Below, one piece after another: positions 51,385 to 61,141 of a DNA stretch of 64,000 bases (positions are counted from its first letter, which is position 1; every line of letters starts with the position of its first letter). Both the position numbers and the translations under genes were made by a program. Under the pieces are notes generated by a model. The model made no database searches. It saw only the letters and a program-made list of their open reading frames with translations, and was not told the DNA's origin. Source of the DNA: JAHEFU01 sp041395205 (GTDB taxonomy: Bacteria; 4484-113; JAFGCY01); NCBI GenBank assembly GCA_041395205.1, contig JAWLAZ010000001.1, forward strand, positions 992,001-1,056,000. The letters run 5' to 3'.

Positions 51385-53226
51385 ATGATCAGCAGAGCCT
51401 TATTCACTGGCATCCTGGCGCTCGCGGGGGCGTGCATCTTCACCGCATGCTCACAGGGCAGCGGCAGTGGTCCGATACCCACGTCACAGTCCGCGACGGA
51501 ACTGCAGTCCGCCCTGCCCCAGTTGCCGGTTCCGGCGGATGCCCCGCGCAGTGTGGCAGCCGTGCAGACGAAGACCGGCGAGATGACCTTCCTCAAGAGT
51601 GACGGGGCGGTGCTCAATGGCAGCACGGCTGCTCTCGACACCGCCGCCGGTGAGAGTCAGTGGGTGATGTACCAGTTCGATACCACGGTCGAACCGCGCC
51701 TGCAGACGCTGGAGACTGAGGTTGAGTTCGTGACGGGGTACTACATCGGCATCAGCAACTACAGCACGGGTCGCTGGGACTTCAAGGGGCCCTATGAGAG
51801 CAGTCAGATCCTTGACCTCGGCGGCATCTCCGACGATCTCAGCAACGGAACGCACACCTATGTCGCCATTCTCTGCCACGGCGGCAAGGAGGCTGTTGTC
51901 AATTCCGTCACGCTGTCATCGCCCTCTCCGGTCACGCCGGAATGGGTGCACAGCTACGGGGAGCAGACCGATGAGTTCGGCAATGACTACTTCGAGGTGC
52001 TGCAGGGTGTGACCACGGATGCCGCCGGCAACGTCTACACGGCCAGCACCCGCGTGCGCGGTGATAATTCCAGAGATGACTTCGCGCTGATACTGCGCTA
52101 TGACAAGGACGGCAACCGCACCATGGCGAAGACGATCCGCTGGACGGATTCGATCTATGTTGACGACATCGTGGTGGACTCCAGCGGCAACATCTACGTG
52201 GTGCTGGTTGACGGCGACCTGGAGATGTTCAAGCTGGACAGCGACGGAGCTCTGCTCTGGGCAAGGACCTATGAACTGCAGGGCCGCGGGGACCAGTGGC
52301 GGATGCGCATGGACAGTGAGGGCAACCTGCTCCTGAGCGGTACGCACGACGTGTTCGGTGAGGATGACCGCGGCTGCGTGCTCAAGCTTGATCAGGACGG
52401 CAACCAGATCTGGGGCAAGCAGTGGCCACATGCATTCTTCACGCCGGATGTGGAGCTGGCGGTGCTCGGCACTGACGTGTTCGTACTGGATGACAACGAG
52501 ACCGCCTCAGGCTTCGAGGCCAAGTACCCGATGCTGGTCGCCTTCGACAAGGATGCCAACCTGATCGGCAGCAAGCTCTACGTCAATACCGAGAGCGAGC
52601 CGGTGTTTGCAGCCTTCGGCTCCGAGACTATCACCGCTGGCAACGGCCGGGTCTATATCTCAGGCCTGTCGCAGGGCCACATTGACGGCCAGTTCGTCAC
52701 AATGCACAAGCAGCTCAGCTTCAATGCCGACCTGACCGACCCGGTCTGGCACAGCGGTGTGGGCAGCCTGCCAGCCATCCAGGGCACCATCGCGCTTGGC
52801 TCGGCAATTGCTTCCGACGGTTCACTCTTCATCCTCGGCCGCAAGATCAACGAGAGCTTCAACCTCGGACGCTTCGCCCCGGATGGTTCCTTCACCGGCG
52901 CCTGGGACATCACCGGCACGAATCCGCTGGATGTGCTGGTGCAGAGCGACTACAACCACGACAGGCACCGCGCCCTGCTGATGATGGGGCCAGCCGGCAG
53001 CATCTACACGGCAGGCAGCACGCGTGACATCACGGGCCTGACCCTCGTCCCCGCCGGAGTCAGCAGCCACGAGATCGGCGGCGATATCACCGATGTAGTG
53101 CTGGCGATCACGGACATGACGGCAACCCCCACTGACGTGGAAGGTGTCACCGTGACCGAAGGCAGCGGCCAGGAGGACGTGCCGGGACAGTATGACGACA
53201 CCCTGGTGATGCGCCTCAGTCTGTAG
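51385..53226 (+). CDS. Secreted lipoprotein with RW module and propeller blades (family B)
   Basis: The 613-residue product has a lipobox (ACIFTACSQ, Cys near residue 22). The shared module lies at about residues 90-170 (WVMYQFDTTVE ... YYIGISNYSTGRWDFKG ... TYVAILCHGG). The rest is a propeller of SBBP-type blades, for example GNVYTAST, GNIYVVLVDG and LKLDQDGNQIWGK. It lacks the PKD domain of its paralog at 33651. GGGAG 7-11 nt upstream supports the start. Confidence 0.82.
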   Translation: MISRALFTGILALAGACIFTACSQGSGSGPIPTSQSATELQSALPQLPVPADAPRSVAAVQTKTGEMTFLKSDGAVLNGSTAALDTAAGESQWVMYQFDTTVEPRLQTLETEVEFVTGYYIGISNYSTGRWDFKGPYESSQILDLGGISDDLSNGTHTYVAILCHGGKEAVVNSVTLSSPSPVTPEWVHSYGEQTDEFGNDYFEVLQGVTTDAAGNVYTASTRVRGDNSRDDFALILRYDKDGNRTMAKTIRWTDSIYVDDIVVDSSGNIYVVLVDGDLEMFKLDSDGALLWARTYELQGRGDQWRMRMDSEGNLLLSGTHDVFGEDDRGCVLKLDQDGNQIWGKQWPHAFFTPDVELAVLGTDVFVLDDNETASGFEAKYPMLVAFDKDANLIGSKLYVNTESEPVFAAFGSETITAGNGRVYISGLSQGHIDGQFVTMHKQLSFNADLTDPVWHSGVGSLPAIQGTIALGSAIASDGSLFILGRKINESFNLGRFAPDGSFTGAWDITGTNPLDVLVQSDYNHDRHRALLMMGPAGSIYTAGSTRDITGLTLVPAGVSSHEIGGDITDVVLAITDMTATPTDVEGVTVTEGSGQEDVPGQYDDTLVMRLSL

Positions 53227-53334
53227 AAGCGGGTGGCCGCAGGCGATGGCAGGCGCAAACTGCAGCGATTGAAGGCAGGAGCAGGTTCATCCGGTATCCT
53301 GTCTCAATTGAATGTGCGTCATGAGGGAATCGCG

Positions 53335-55674
53335 ATGTATCTGCGCCTGTCCGGTCTGCTGCTCTGTGTCCTGCTGCTTGCTGCAAGCTCCTGTGGAGGC
53401 GGACAGTCCGGGGCACGGCTGGAATCCGTCTCCGCCGGGAACCAGTCCCTGCAGCAGCTGCTGCCCGGCATACCACAGGATTCGCTGGACACAGAGGAAC
53501 TGCACGATGCGGCAGCGCTGGTGAACGACAGCATCCAGGGCCGGGAAGCAGTCAGCCACAATGGCAGCATCGTGAACCAGAGCCTGCTGCTGAAGCCGGA
53601 TGTGGATGCCTCGATCCGCTATGCGATCTACAGGATTCCCGGGATCGGTCCGCAGACTCCCTTCTCCGGTCTGAGTGTGGAAATGAGCGGGATTGAGAGC
53701 GACGGGCTGTACTACTTCGCCCTGGCGGACTTCAATCTCCAGCGCTGGCAGTTCAAGGCGATTGGCGCTTCCGCTGATTCCGAGACCTTTGATCTGCTGG
53801 ACATCGTCGATCCGCTCAGCCAGAGCAGCCCGCAGGGCAGTCTATATGTGGCGGTGGTGGTCGTCGGCAAGGTGGCGGCCTTCGGTACCGTCGAACGTGT
53901 CCATGTGGAATACACGGCAGCGCTGCATGCGCCGGTAACGCTGACGGCCAGCTATGGGCTGTATGCCGGCTTCATCCGGCTGGAGTGGTCGCAGGTCCCG
54001 GGAGCACAGAGCTATGAAATCGAGTACCGGCCGGCCGGTGCGGATGAGTCGGCCTTCAGCTTCCTCGCGGAACTGAGCACGGAACTCGAGCCGATTTTCC
54101 AGCATGCCTCGGACAGCCCGCTGGGGGATGAGGCGGAGTACGACTTCGCCTATGACTACCGCGTGCGTGCTTTGACAGCCGAGGAGCAGTCGGACTGGAG
54201 TGCTGTTGCCACGGGCCTGCGCCGCACGGGCAGGCCGGAGCTGGCCGTCAGCCGCCGCCAGATCCACATCGGCGTGGTCGTTGACGTGATTGCGCATGAA
54301 ATCCGCCCCGGTTCCACGGTCACGATCTACAGGAACGGTACCGAGATCCACACCGATCAGCCGCTCAGTGGAGGAGACAACCGCTACTTCGACTTCTTCA
54401 CGGACGACTACAGCACATACAACTACACGGCGATCATCACCTCTGATCTCGGTCCGAGCCTGGAAAGTGAGCCCGCGCCGGGTTGCTCCGGCCAATGGAT
54501 ATCACGGGAAGTGGCCACGAACGACCCGGGCTACGGCGGCTTCGGGGACATCGACCCGGATCTGGATCCCGCCCTGGCCGGGCCGGCCATCTGCTACTGG
54601 GATGACGACCGCAATACGATCCGCTATGGCGTGCTGGACCCGGGGGGAGACCTGTTCGTGGATGTGATCAAGGCCGACCTGCCCGAGATCCACATGGCAC
54701 TGGCGCACCATGCGGAGCGGCCCTGGATCGCCTGGCCCGCCAAGGCCGCAGAGGGTCTGACGCAGGGCCTGTACATCAGCCGCGGCACGGGCCCCAATCC
54801 AGCGGCGGCGGGAGCCTTCATGAGTTACCAGCTGCAGGAGGGCGAGGTCGCCGCTGACAGCATCCGCATGAACAACGCTGCGGGACGGCTGGAGATCATG
54901 TGGAGCAGCCGGCTGCTGTCCGGCTCGCTGGAAGTGCTCAACTACGCCTATGCCCTGAAGGATGACCCGCTGGATGCTGACGACTGGCGCATCACACGCG
55001 TGCTGGAGGACGTCCCCGGTTTCCGCAGGGTGCCCCGTGAGTTTGACTTCGGGCATCTCGATGGCCGTGTGGCCGGGCTGTGGGTCGTTGACAATGACGA
55101 CCAGGTGCAGATGTTCCGGGCCCTGGTTGACAATCCGCAGCTGCCCGCGGACTGGGAGGTCGTGACCGTGACGGCCTACGGGCCGAGTTACGAATATCCC
55201 AGCGGGCTCTGCCTGGAGCAGGAGGGGGAGCTGCTGCACTGTGCCTATACGATTCCGCCCGGGTCCGGGAATGGCGGACTGCTGGCCTATCTGCCGCTCA
55301 GCATCCGGGACGGGGAACTGCAGCATGAACCGCTGAAGATCCTCAGCATGGGCAATGATGTTAATTACGAGGGCATCTGCATGAGCCTGCTGGACAGTGG
55401 ACAGCCCGCTGTCTTCAGCAGCATCGATGGAAATCACGTGCCGCTGATCACGAGTCCGCTGCTGCATGGCGGGCTGATCCCGCCCGGTCCGGACTGGCTC
55501 GCCGACTACTTCACAGTGGACTTCGGTGACAGCCCCTACCGCGATCCGGCCGACATTTCCGAGCCGCGCTCCTGCCGGATCGGAGACAGGCTGTACGTGA
55601 TGCACGAACTGGAGGACGGCCCCGCCCCGCCACTGCACCGGATCTACGTCAGCGTGCTGCAGCCGAAGAGCTGA
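53335..55674 (+). CDS. Large secreted lipoprotein with RW module and Fn3-like domains (family A)
   Basis: The 779-residue product has a lipobox (LLLAASSCGGG, Cys near residue 20). The shared module is at about residues 88-195 (IRYAIYRIPGIGP ... YYFALADFNLQRWQF ... LYVAVVVVG). Fn3-like strands (LYAGFIRLEWSQVPG) and a propeller-like half with WIAWPAKAAE and GLYISRGTG follow. It is a paralog of 16851 and 48543. The ATG at 53335 follows GAGGG; the frame open to 53233 is rejected. Confidence 0.8.
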   Translation: MYLRLSGLLLCVLLLAASSCGGGQSGARLESVSAGNQSLQQLLPGIPQDSLDTEELHDAAALVNDSIQGREAVSHNGSIVNQSLLLKPDVDASIRYAIYRIPGIGPQTPFSGLSVEMSGIESDGLYYFALADFNLQRWQFKAIGASADSETFDLLDIVDPLSQSSPQGSLYVAVVVVGKVAAFGTVERVHVEYTAALHAPVTLTASYGLYAGFIRLEWSQVPGAQSYEIEYRPAGADESAFSFLAELSTELEPIFQHASDSPLGDEAEYDFAYDYRVRALTAEEQSDWSAVATGLRRTGRPELAVSRRQIHIGVVVDVIAHEIRPGSTVTIYRNGTEIHTDQPLSGGDNRYFDFFTDDYSTYNYTAIITSDLGPSLESEPAPGCSGQWISREVATNDPGYGGFGDIDPDLDPALAGPAICYWDDDRNTIRYGVLDPGGDLFVDVIKADLPEIHMALAHHAERPWIAWPAKAAEGLTQGLYISRGTGPNPAAAGAFMSYQLQEGEVAADSIRMNNAAGRLEIMWSSRLLSGSLEVLNYAYALKDDPLDADDWRITRVLEDVPGFRRVPREFDFGHLDGRVAGLWVVDNDDQVQMFRALVDNPQLPADWEVVTVTAYGPSYEYPSGLCLEQEGELLHCAYTIPPGSGNGGLLAYLPLSIRDGELQHEPLKILSMGNDVNYEGICMSLLDSGQPAVFSSIDGNHVPLITSPLLHGGLIPPGPDWLADYFTVDFGDSPYRDPADISEPRSCRIGDRLYVMHELEDGPAPPLHRIYVSVLQPKS

Positions 55675-55811
55675 GCTGCAGCGCGGCGGCCGGGCAGGGA
55701 GGATTTCTGCAGCATGACTTCAGTTGGAGTTCGGCCAAGGCGAAGCTCCAGGCCATTTCCCACAGGATATTCCCGCTCCGCAGGCCGGTTCACATGGCAC
55801 ACTAATTTCCC

Positions 55812-57191
55812 ATGGAATCCAGATCGGAATCAGCCGGGGAAATCCGCCAGAAACTGCTTGCGCTGGGTGCGGAGCGATTGGCCGATGAACTGCTCAGGCT
55901 GGCCGAACGCGACCAGCAGGCAGACGCCGTGTTGACCCGACTGCTCGATCCTCCGGAGGAACTGGCTCAAAGTGTCCGTCGGGGGATCGCCGGGCTCAAG
56001 CGCAGCCGCAAGTTCATAGACTGGGATGAATCAGATGAGCTTGAGTTGAAGCTTGAGGATCTGCTGGAAGACATCCTCAGCCTGCAGCAGCAGCCTGAGC
56101 TGGCGCTGGAACTGGTTGCGGACTTCCTGCGCACGGACCAGGCCACCTTCAGCCGCTGCGACGACTCATCAGGAATCATCGGCTCCATTTACTCCATCGA
56201 TGCGGTCAAGCTGTTCATCCGGATGGCAAAACTCTGCGCGGACAGGCGGCATCCTGCTAGAGTTCTCACGAGCCTGTTTGATCGCGACGAGTGGGGAATC
56301 CGCCTGAGTGTGGCTGACCATGCAGAGGAATTCCTTGACGAGGAACTGATGCAGTGGTGCATCGCCCAGCTGCAGGAGCGGGCGGTCTACAATCGAGATT
56401 CCTACGTGCGTGATCCGCGGGTGTATGCGATTGAGACGCTGGCCTGCCAACTGCGGGATACTGAACTGCTGGAATTCACGATGCGACGCTCGCGGCGCGA
56501 GCTGTTCCCGATTGACAAGCTGAAGCTTGCACAGCTGTATTTCGCGCGCGGTGAGGCACAGACCGCCTGGGACTGGCTGGAGCAGATCCCGCAGCCGGCA
56601 TTCAACCTGCACGACCGTGATGATGAGCTGCGGCTGCTTGTGCTCGATGCTCTTGGCCGGAAGGCCGAACAAGTGAAACTGGCGCAACGTATGCTGGCGG
56701 CGGAGCCGGGACTGCCAGGACTGGAGCGGCTATTGGCAGCGCTGCCGCAGGAAGAGCGCGATGCGGTGCGCCGCAAGGAACTTGACAGGGCTGCTCAGGG
56801 CCGGAACTGGTCCTGCAGCAGTGCGCTGTTCCTGCTGGAGGCAGGCGAGCCGGGCATGGCTGCCAGGTATACCGTTGAGCGGCATGAGCAGGTGGATGGG
56901 GCACAGTACCATCACCTCAGGGTACTTGCCGATGGCCTGGAACCGGCCGGTGAACTGCTGGCAACTGCAGTCTGCTACCGTGCCCTGCTGGATTCGATTC
57001 TTGAGCGCAAGTACAGCAAGGCCTACCCCTATGCCGCGAAGTATCTGCTCAGACTCAATGCGCTGGCTGAAAAGATCGGCGACTGGCAGGGCTTGCCGGA
57101 TCACGGGGATTACAAGCTGAACCTGCGCGTGGAGCATGGAAAGAAGCGCAGCTTCTGGCAGCAGTACGCTGAGCGGGGTGGCGGGGAATGA
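55812..57191 (+). CDS. DUF6880 family protein
   Basis: The 459-residue helical protein matches the DUF6880 pattern: KLLALGAERLADELLRLAE near the start, then RSRKFIDWDESDELE, and FSRCDDSSGIIGSIY near residue 115. The family is widespread, often in Proteobacteria, with no known role; helical repeats suggest protein binding. Its relative at 19225 has the first motif only. No signal peptide is present, so it is cytosolic. Confidence 0.82.
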   Translation: MESRSESAGEIRQKLLALGAERLADELLRLAERDQQADAVLTRLLDPPEELAQSVRRGIAGLKRSRKFIDWDESDELELKLEDLLEDILSLQQQPELALELVADFLRTDQATFSRCDDSSGIIGSIYSIDAVKLFIRMAKLCADRRHPARVLTSLFDRDEWGIRLSVADHAEEFLDEELMQWCIAQLQERAVYNRDSYVRDPRVYAIETLACQLRDTELLEFTMRRSRRELFPIDKLKLAQLYFARGEAQTAWDWLEQIPQPAFNLHDRDDELRLLVLDALGRKAEQVKLAQRMLAAEPGLPGLERLLAALPQEERDAVRRKELDRAAQGRNWSCSSALFLLEAGEPGMAARYTVERHEQVDGAQYHHLRVLADGLEPAGELLATAVCYRALLDSILERKYSKAYPYAAKYLLRLNALAEKIGDWQGLPDHGDYKLNLRVEHGKKRSFWQQYAERGGGE

Positions 57192-57274
57192 GCCTGGCGA
57201 GCACCGGAGCTGGCGCATCGTAAGGGCGAAGTCCAGATGTCAGTGCGGCGGTATCTTGCTGCGCACGGCTGGCA

Positions 57275-57290
57275 ATCCCGCCGGCGGGAT
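57275..57290. terminator. Perfect palindrome between convergent genes
   Basis: ATCCCGCCGGCGGGAT is a 16-bp perfect palindrome between the DUF6880 gene and the 57377 gene, which converge. It has no T tract on either side, so termination is only suggested by position. Confidence 0.4.
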
Positions 57291-57376
57291 CTCCGGCGTG
57301 GTCTGAGCGAGTGCTTGCCAAACACAGAAATCGTCGAGTGGCATGAAAGGAAGCTGCAGAATGTGCTGGTCTTGCG

Positions 57377-60300
57377 CTACTGCTCCGTCAGTGAGATGAG
57401 GTCGCCGGAGTTCGTCGTGATGATCACCATCGCCCGGTTGTCAAAGCTCAGGAGCGCCTGCGGCGTGTCGAACACATTGCCGAAACCGATCACCTGGTTG
57501 TCGATGAAGAAGCTGCCGCTGCTGCTTGTGCTCACCGCCATCATGTAGCGGCCCAGGCGGTCGACCCAGAACACATGCGGCCTGTTGTCAATCTCGGCGA
57601 GCACTGAGCGCTCCAGGTGCCTGCTGTCCGGATCGACCAGCACGGAGCTGCCCCAGCTGCTGCCGTCAGCATCACTGGCGCGGATGAAGCGCGGGGCCTC
57701 GAAGAAGCCGCCAACCGTCACCGCCGGGCGGCCGTCGATGATCGCCACGCTGTAGCCGTCGTCATGCCGGCTGCCAGGGATCTCCACCGGCGTGCTCCAG
57801 CTGCTGCCGTCCGCTGCTGCCGCGCGCACGTAGCGCAGGTTGTCGAAATCAGAGTCGTGGGTGTAGAACACAGCCGGGCGGCCGTTCACGAACAGGGTCT
57901 GCATGTCAGTCAGGTCATCAAAGCTGGAGTCCGCCACGGCGGCGGTGATCTCCGTCGCCGGCCAGGTCGCCCCGGTGGTGGAGGTGGAACGCATGAAGCG
58001 GATCTCATCCGGTGTCGGGCCCTGGTCGATGAAGAGGATCGCCGGGTTGACGCTGGCCGTGGTCAGCACCGCACTGAACAGATTGCCGCGGCTGACGACG
58101 GTGATCGGGTCCGCCCAGTCGAATCCGCTGGTGTCATTGGCCTGGGCGAACAGCACGGCGCCGCTGGTCGTGAGGGAGGTGGAGGGTGCGAAGAAGACAT
58201 TCTTCAGCGAGAGCCTGTCGCGCAGTCCGTCTTCCTTGAAGACCACGCCTGGACTGTCCCATACGGTGCCGCTGGCGTCAGTGGTGTTGCTGAAGTGTAC
58301 CTTGTCGCTGGAGCCGTTGTAGTAGATCAGGCTGGCAACGGAGGCCGAGCCGGAACCGTTCACGCGCGCTGAGACGGTGTCGAAGGGAAAGAAACTCTCC
58401 TCGACCGTGCCCTTCTCGAATCCACCGGTGATCGTGTATGTATCAGTCGCGATGCCGGTGCCGCCGTCGTCGTCAACGACCGTCACCCGGGCGGTGATCG
58501 TGCCGTTCAGATTCAGCTCAGGGATCGTGACCAGCGGATCCTCGGAGGAAATGTCCGTGTCTCCGTCACCGTCAATGTCGAACTGGTAGGAGACGATCTG
58601 CGAATCATCGGTGCTGGCCGTGGCGTTGAATGTCACTTCGCGCGGGCCGCTGCCGTTCTCCGGGCTGACGATCAGCACCGCTGTCGGCGGCGGGTTGTCC
58701 GGGTCGCTGGTTTCGACGGTGACGCTGACAATGCTCGTCTGCCCGTCATCATCCGTCGCGAACAGCCGCACCGTCCGGCTGCCGGAGGATGTGTAGAGCT
58801 GCTCGAGTGTCGGGTCAGTCCCGCCGTCGATATCAACCACGAGGTCGCCGTCAATGTCCCATTCGAACTTCTCGATCGTGCCGTTGAAGTCGATGCTGCC
58901 GGAACCGTCAAACAGCACGGTATGCGGGTCGACGCCGATGCGGGGCGTGGCCGTCAGCTTCGCCAGCGGGGCCAGGCCGAAGTCGCCCACCGGCACGATC
59001 TCGAACACGGTGGTGTCATCCGTCGTGCCGTCGCTGTTCTTCTGGCGCACCGTCAGCCGCGTCGTGATCATGCCGCCTAAGATGTAGGTATGCTGCGTGA
59101 CCGGATCGCTGGTGACGAGGTCCTCATCGAAGTCGCCATCGAAGTCCCAGCGGAACTCCAGCGTGCCGTCCTCGCCGTCACCAATCGCGCTGGCGCTGGC
59201 GTCGAGTGTGCGGCTCACGGCGGTTGTGCCCTGCAGGGGATCAACCGTGAAGCTGGCGAAGGGCGGCATGTGATCGCTGTTGGTGTTGCGCGAGCGCAGG
59301 ATGAGGCTGGTCTCGCCCGTCAGGCCTTCGTCGTCGGTCACGATCAGCTTCAGTTCATGCAGGCCCGGCGGAATGCTGATGTTGATGAAGGGGCTGTCGC
59401 CGGTGTCGCCGTCAATCAGGCCGTCGGCGTCGAGATCCCACTGGTAGCGCACGATCGTGCCGTCGGCATCCGTGCTGTTCTCCGCGGAGTAGAACTGCAG
59501 GCTGTTCACGAACTCCGTCTGGCCCTCCAGCACGGCAAGCGGGGCCTGCGGACCGAGTATCAGGCTGAGGGATGCGCTGGCGCTGTCCTCCAGGCCGAAG
59601 TTGTCAACGACCTTCACGCTCGGGCTCAGGTTGCCGGCCGCGGTGTAGGTGTTGATCGCGATCGGGTTGCTGCCGGTGGTGGCATCCACGCTGCCATCCC
59701 CCTCGAAGTCCCAGACATGGTTGATGATCAGGCCGTCGTCAGTCGAGCCGGAGGCATCGAGCGTCACCTCCAGCGGGATCGTGCCACTGGCCGGGTTGAG
59801 CTGCAGTGCCGCTTCCGGCGCGGAATTGTCTACGGTGGAGGCCACGATTTCGAGCTGGGCTGAGCCCGTGGCGGCACCGTCATCGGTGACCTGCACGCGG
59901 GCGGTGAACACCCCGGGGGTCTGGTAGGTGTTGCTCACGGTCGGCACCGTGGTCGTGGCATCGAACAGGCCGTCGCCGTCGAAGTCCCAGGCGAACTGGA
60001 TGATCGTGCCGTCGCTGTCGGTGCTGCCGGAGGCGTCGAAGCTGACCGCGAGCGGGGCGTTGCCACTGAGCGGGTCGGCACTGAGCTGCGCCGTGGGCTC
60101 CGCGTTGTCAGGCTTGCCGCCGCTGCTGACGATGTTGCTGGCGATGCCCTCGAGGCCGGCACCGTCCTTCGTGTCACAGGGGCGCACCCAGTAGAACCAG
60201 CCGCTGTTGAGCGTCTCCAGCTCGAAGCTGAACTGCAGCTGGCTGCCGGTCTCGGCGCTGACGCCGTCCGCGAGATTGACGAAGCCCAGCGGCTCGATCG

Positions 60301-61141
60301 TGCTCGGGTCCTCGCCGGCCGGGATGTCCGCCGGGTCGAGGCTGCGGTAGACGTTGTAGCTGGCGGCGCTGCGCTGGAAGTTCGTGCCGATCGGGGCGAG
60401 GTCGGCGATGTTAAGCTCACCGTTGCGGTCGCCGTCGATCATGAAGAAGCGGCTGCCCGTGGGAAAGGGGCCGCTGCCGCCGGTGTTCTCCTGGAAGAAG
60501 GTCCCGAGCGGGGCCAGGTCGGCCACGTTGACCTCACTGTTCTGGTCGTAGTCGCCCTCGTTGGCATAGCCCCAGCTCAGCGTGCGGCCTGCCACGTCGA
60601 GGTTGAGGGTGGCCTGGCTGAAACGGCTCTTCGGGGCCTTGCTCGCAGAGCGTGCCTCCTCGAAGGCTTCAGCGCGGAACAGCAGCTCGGCTACGGTTGC
60701 ACTGCCACTCAGGCCTTCCTGCTCCAGCGCGCGGATGATCACTGCGCCATGCTGCAGGCGGCCGGGGCTCTGCATGTCGGCGGCCGTCAGCAGCTGGTCG
60801 GCCGGGGCCAGGCCGCTGAGGAACTGGGCCGCCACGGGGCTGAACTGCTCAGGGTCGTACTCCAGTTCATAGAACAGGCCGCGCAGGCCTTTTGCCTCGC
60901 TCACGCTGATGCTGGCGAGCACACTGCCATCGGACAGTTCGCGGGTGCTGAGTGAAAGTTCAGCACTGCCGAGCGCCGGGTCGGCGGGAAGCTGCCGCAG
61001 GCTGAACAGCGGCTCACGCTCGATTGGCAGAGCGCTCTGGGCGGGGAGCTGGGCCTGCTCCAGGCCTGAACCGGAACGGCCGCAGGCTGCCAGAATCAGG
61101 CAGGCTGCGAGCACCACGAGACGAACGGAACGATTCAGCAT
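57377..61141 (-). CDS. Secreted lipoprotein with cohesin-like, dockerin-like, PKD and propeller-like domains
   Basis: The 1254-residue product has a lipobox (LAACLILAACG). About residues 60-160 resemble a cohesin (LASISVSEAKGLRGLFYELEYDP ... HGAVIIRAL). A dockerin-like EF-hand pair is at about 197-256 (DYDQNSEVNVADL, DGDRNGELNIADL), followed by NVYRSLDPADIP. A run of six or more PKD domains then extends to about residue 960, each with the FDASGSTDSDGTI and WDFDGDGLFD pattern. The end is propeller-like. Carrying both a cohesin-like and a dockerin-like module in one chain is unusual. GGGAG 5 nt before the ATG 61141 sets the start. Confidence 0.88.
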   Translation of the reverse strand: MLNRSVRLVVLAACLILAACGRSGSGLEQAQLPAQSALPIEREPLFSLRQLPADPALGSAELSLSTRELSDGSVLASISVSEAKGLRGLFYELEYDPEQFSPVAAQFLSGLAPADQLLTAADMQSPGRLQHGAVIIRALEQEGLSGSATVAELLFRAEAFEEARSASKAPKSRFSQATLNLDVAGRTLSWGYANEGDYDQNSEVNVADLAPLGTFFQENTGGSGPFPTGSRFFMIDGDRNGELNIADLAPIGTNFQRSAASYNVYRSLDPADIPAGEDPSTIEPLGFVNLADGVSAETGSQLQFSFELETLNSGWFYWVRPCDTKDGAGLEGIASNIVSSGGKPDNAEPTAQLSADPLSGNAPLAVSFDASGSTDSDGTIIQFAWDFDGDGLFDATTTVPTVSNTYQTPGVFTARVQVTDDGAATGSAQLEIVASTVDNSAPEAALQLNPASGTIPLEVTLDASGSTDDGLIINHVWDFEGDGSVDATTGSNPIAINTYTAAGNLSPSVKVVDNFGLEDSASASLSLILGPQAPLAVLEGQTEFVNSLQFYSAENSTDADGTIVRYQWDLDADGLIDGDTGDSPFINISIPPGLHELKLIVTDDEGLTGETSLILRSRNTNSDHMPPFASFTVDPLQGTTAVSRTLDASASAIGDGEDGTLEFRWDFDGDFDEDLVTSDPVTQHTYILGGMITTRLTVRQKNSDGTTDDTTVFEIVPVGDFGLAPLAKLTATPRIGVDPHTVLFDGSGSIDFNGTIEKFEWDIDGDLVVDIDGGTDPTLEQLYTSSGSRTVRLFATDDDGQTSIVSVTVETSDPDNPPPTAVLIVSPENGSGPREVTFNATASTDDSQIVSYQFDIDGDGDTDISSEDPLVTIPELNLNGTITARVTVVDDDGGTGIATDTYTITGGFEKGTVEESFFPFDTVSARVNGSGSASVASLIYYNGSSDKVHFSNTTDASGTVWDSPGVVFKEDGLRDRLSLKNVFFAPSTSLTTSGAVLFAQANDTSGFDWADPITVVSRGNLFSAVLTTASVNPAILFIDQGPTPDEIRFMRSTSTTGATWPATEITAAVADSSFDDLTDMQTLFVNGRPAVFYTHDSDFDNLRYVRAAAADGSSWSTPVEIPGSRHDDGYSVAIIDGRPAVTVGGFFEAPRFIRASDADGSSWGSSVLVDPDSRHLERSVLAEIDNRPHVFWVDRLGRYMMAVSTSSSGSFFIDNQVIGFGNVFDTPQALLSFDNRAMVIITTNSGDLISLTEQ

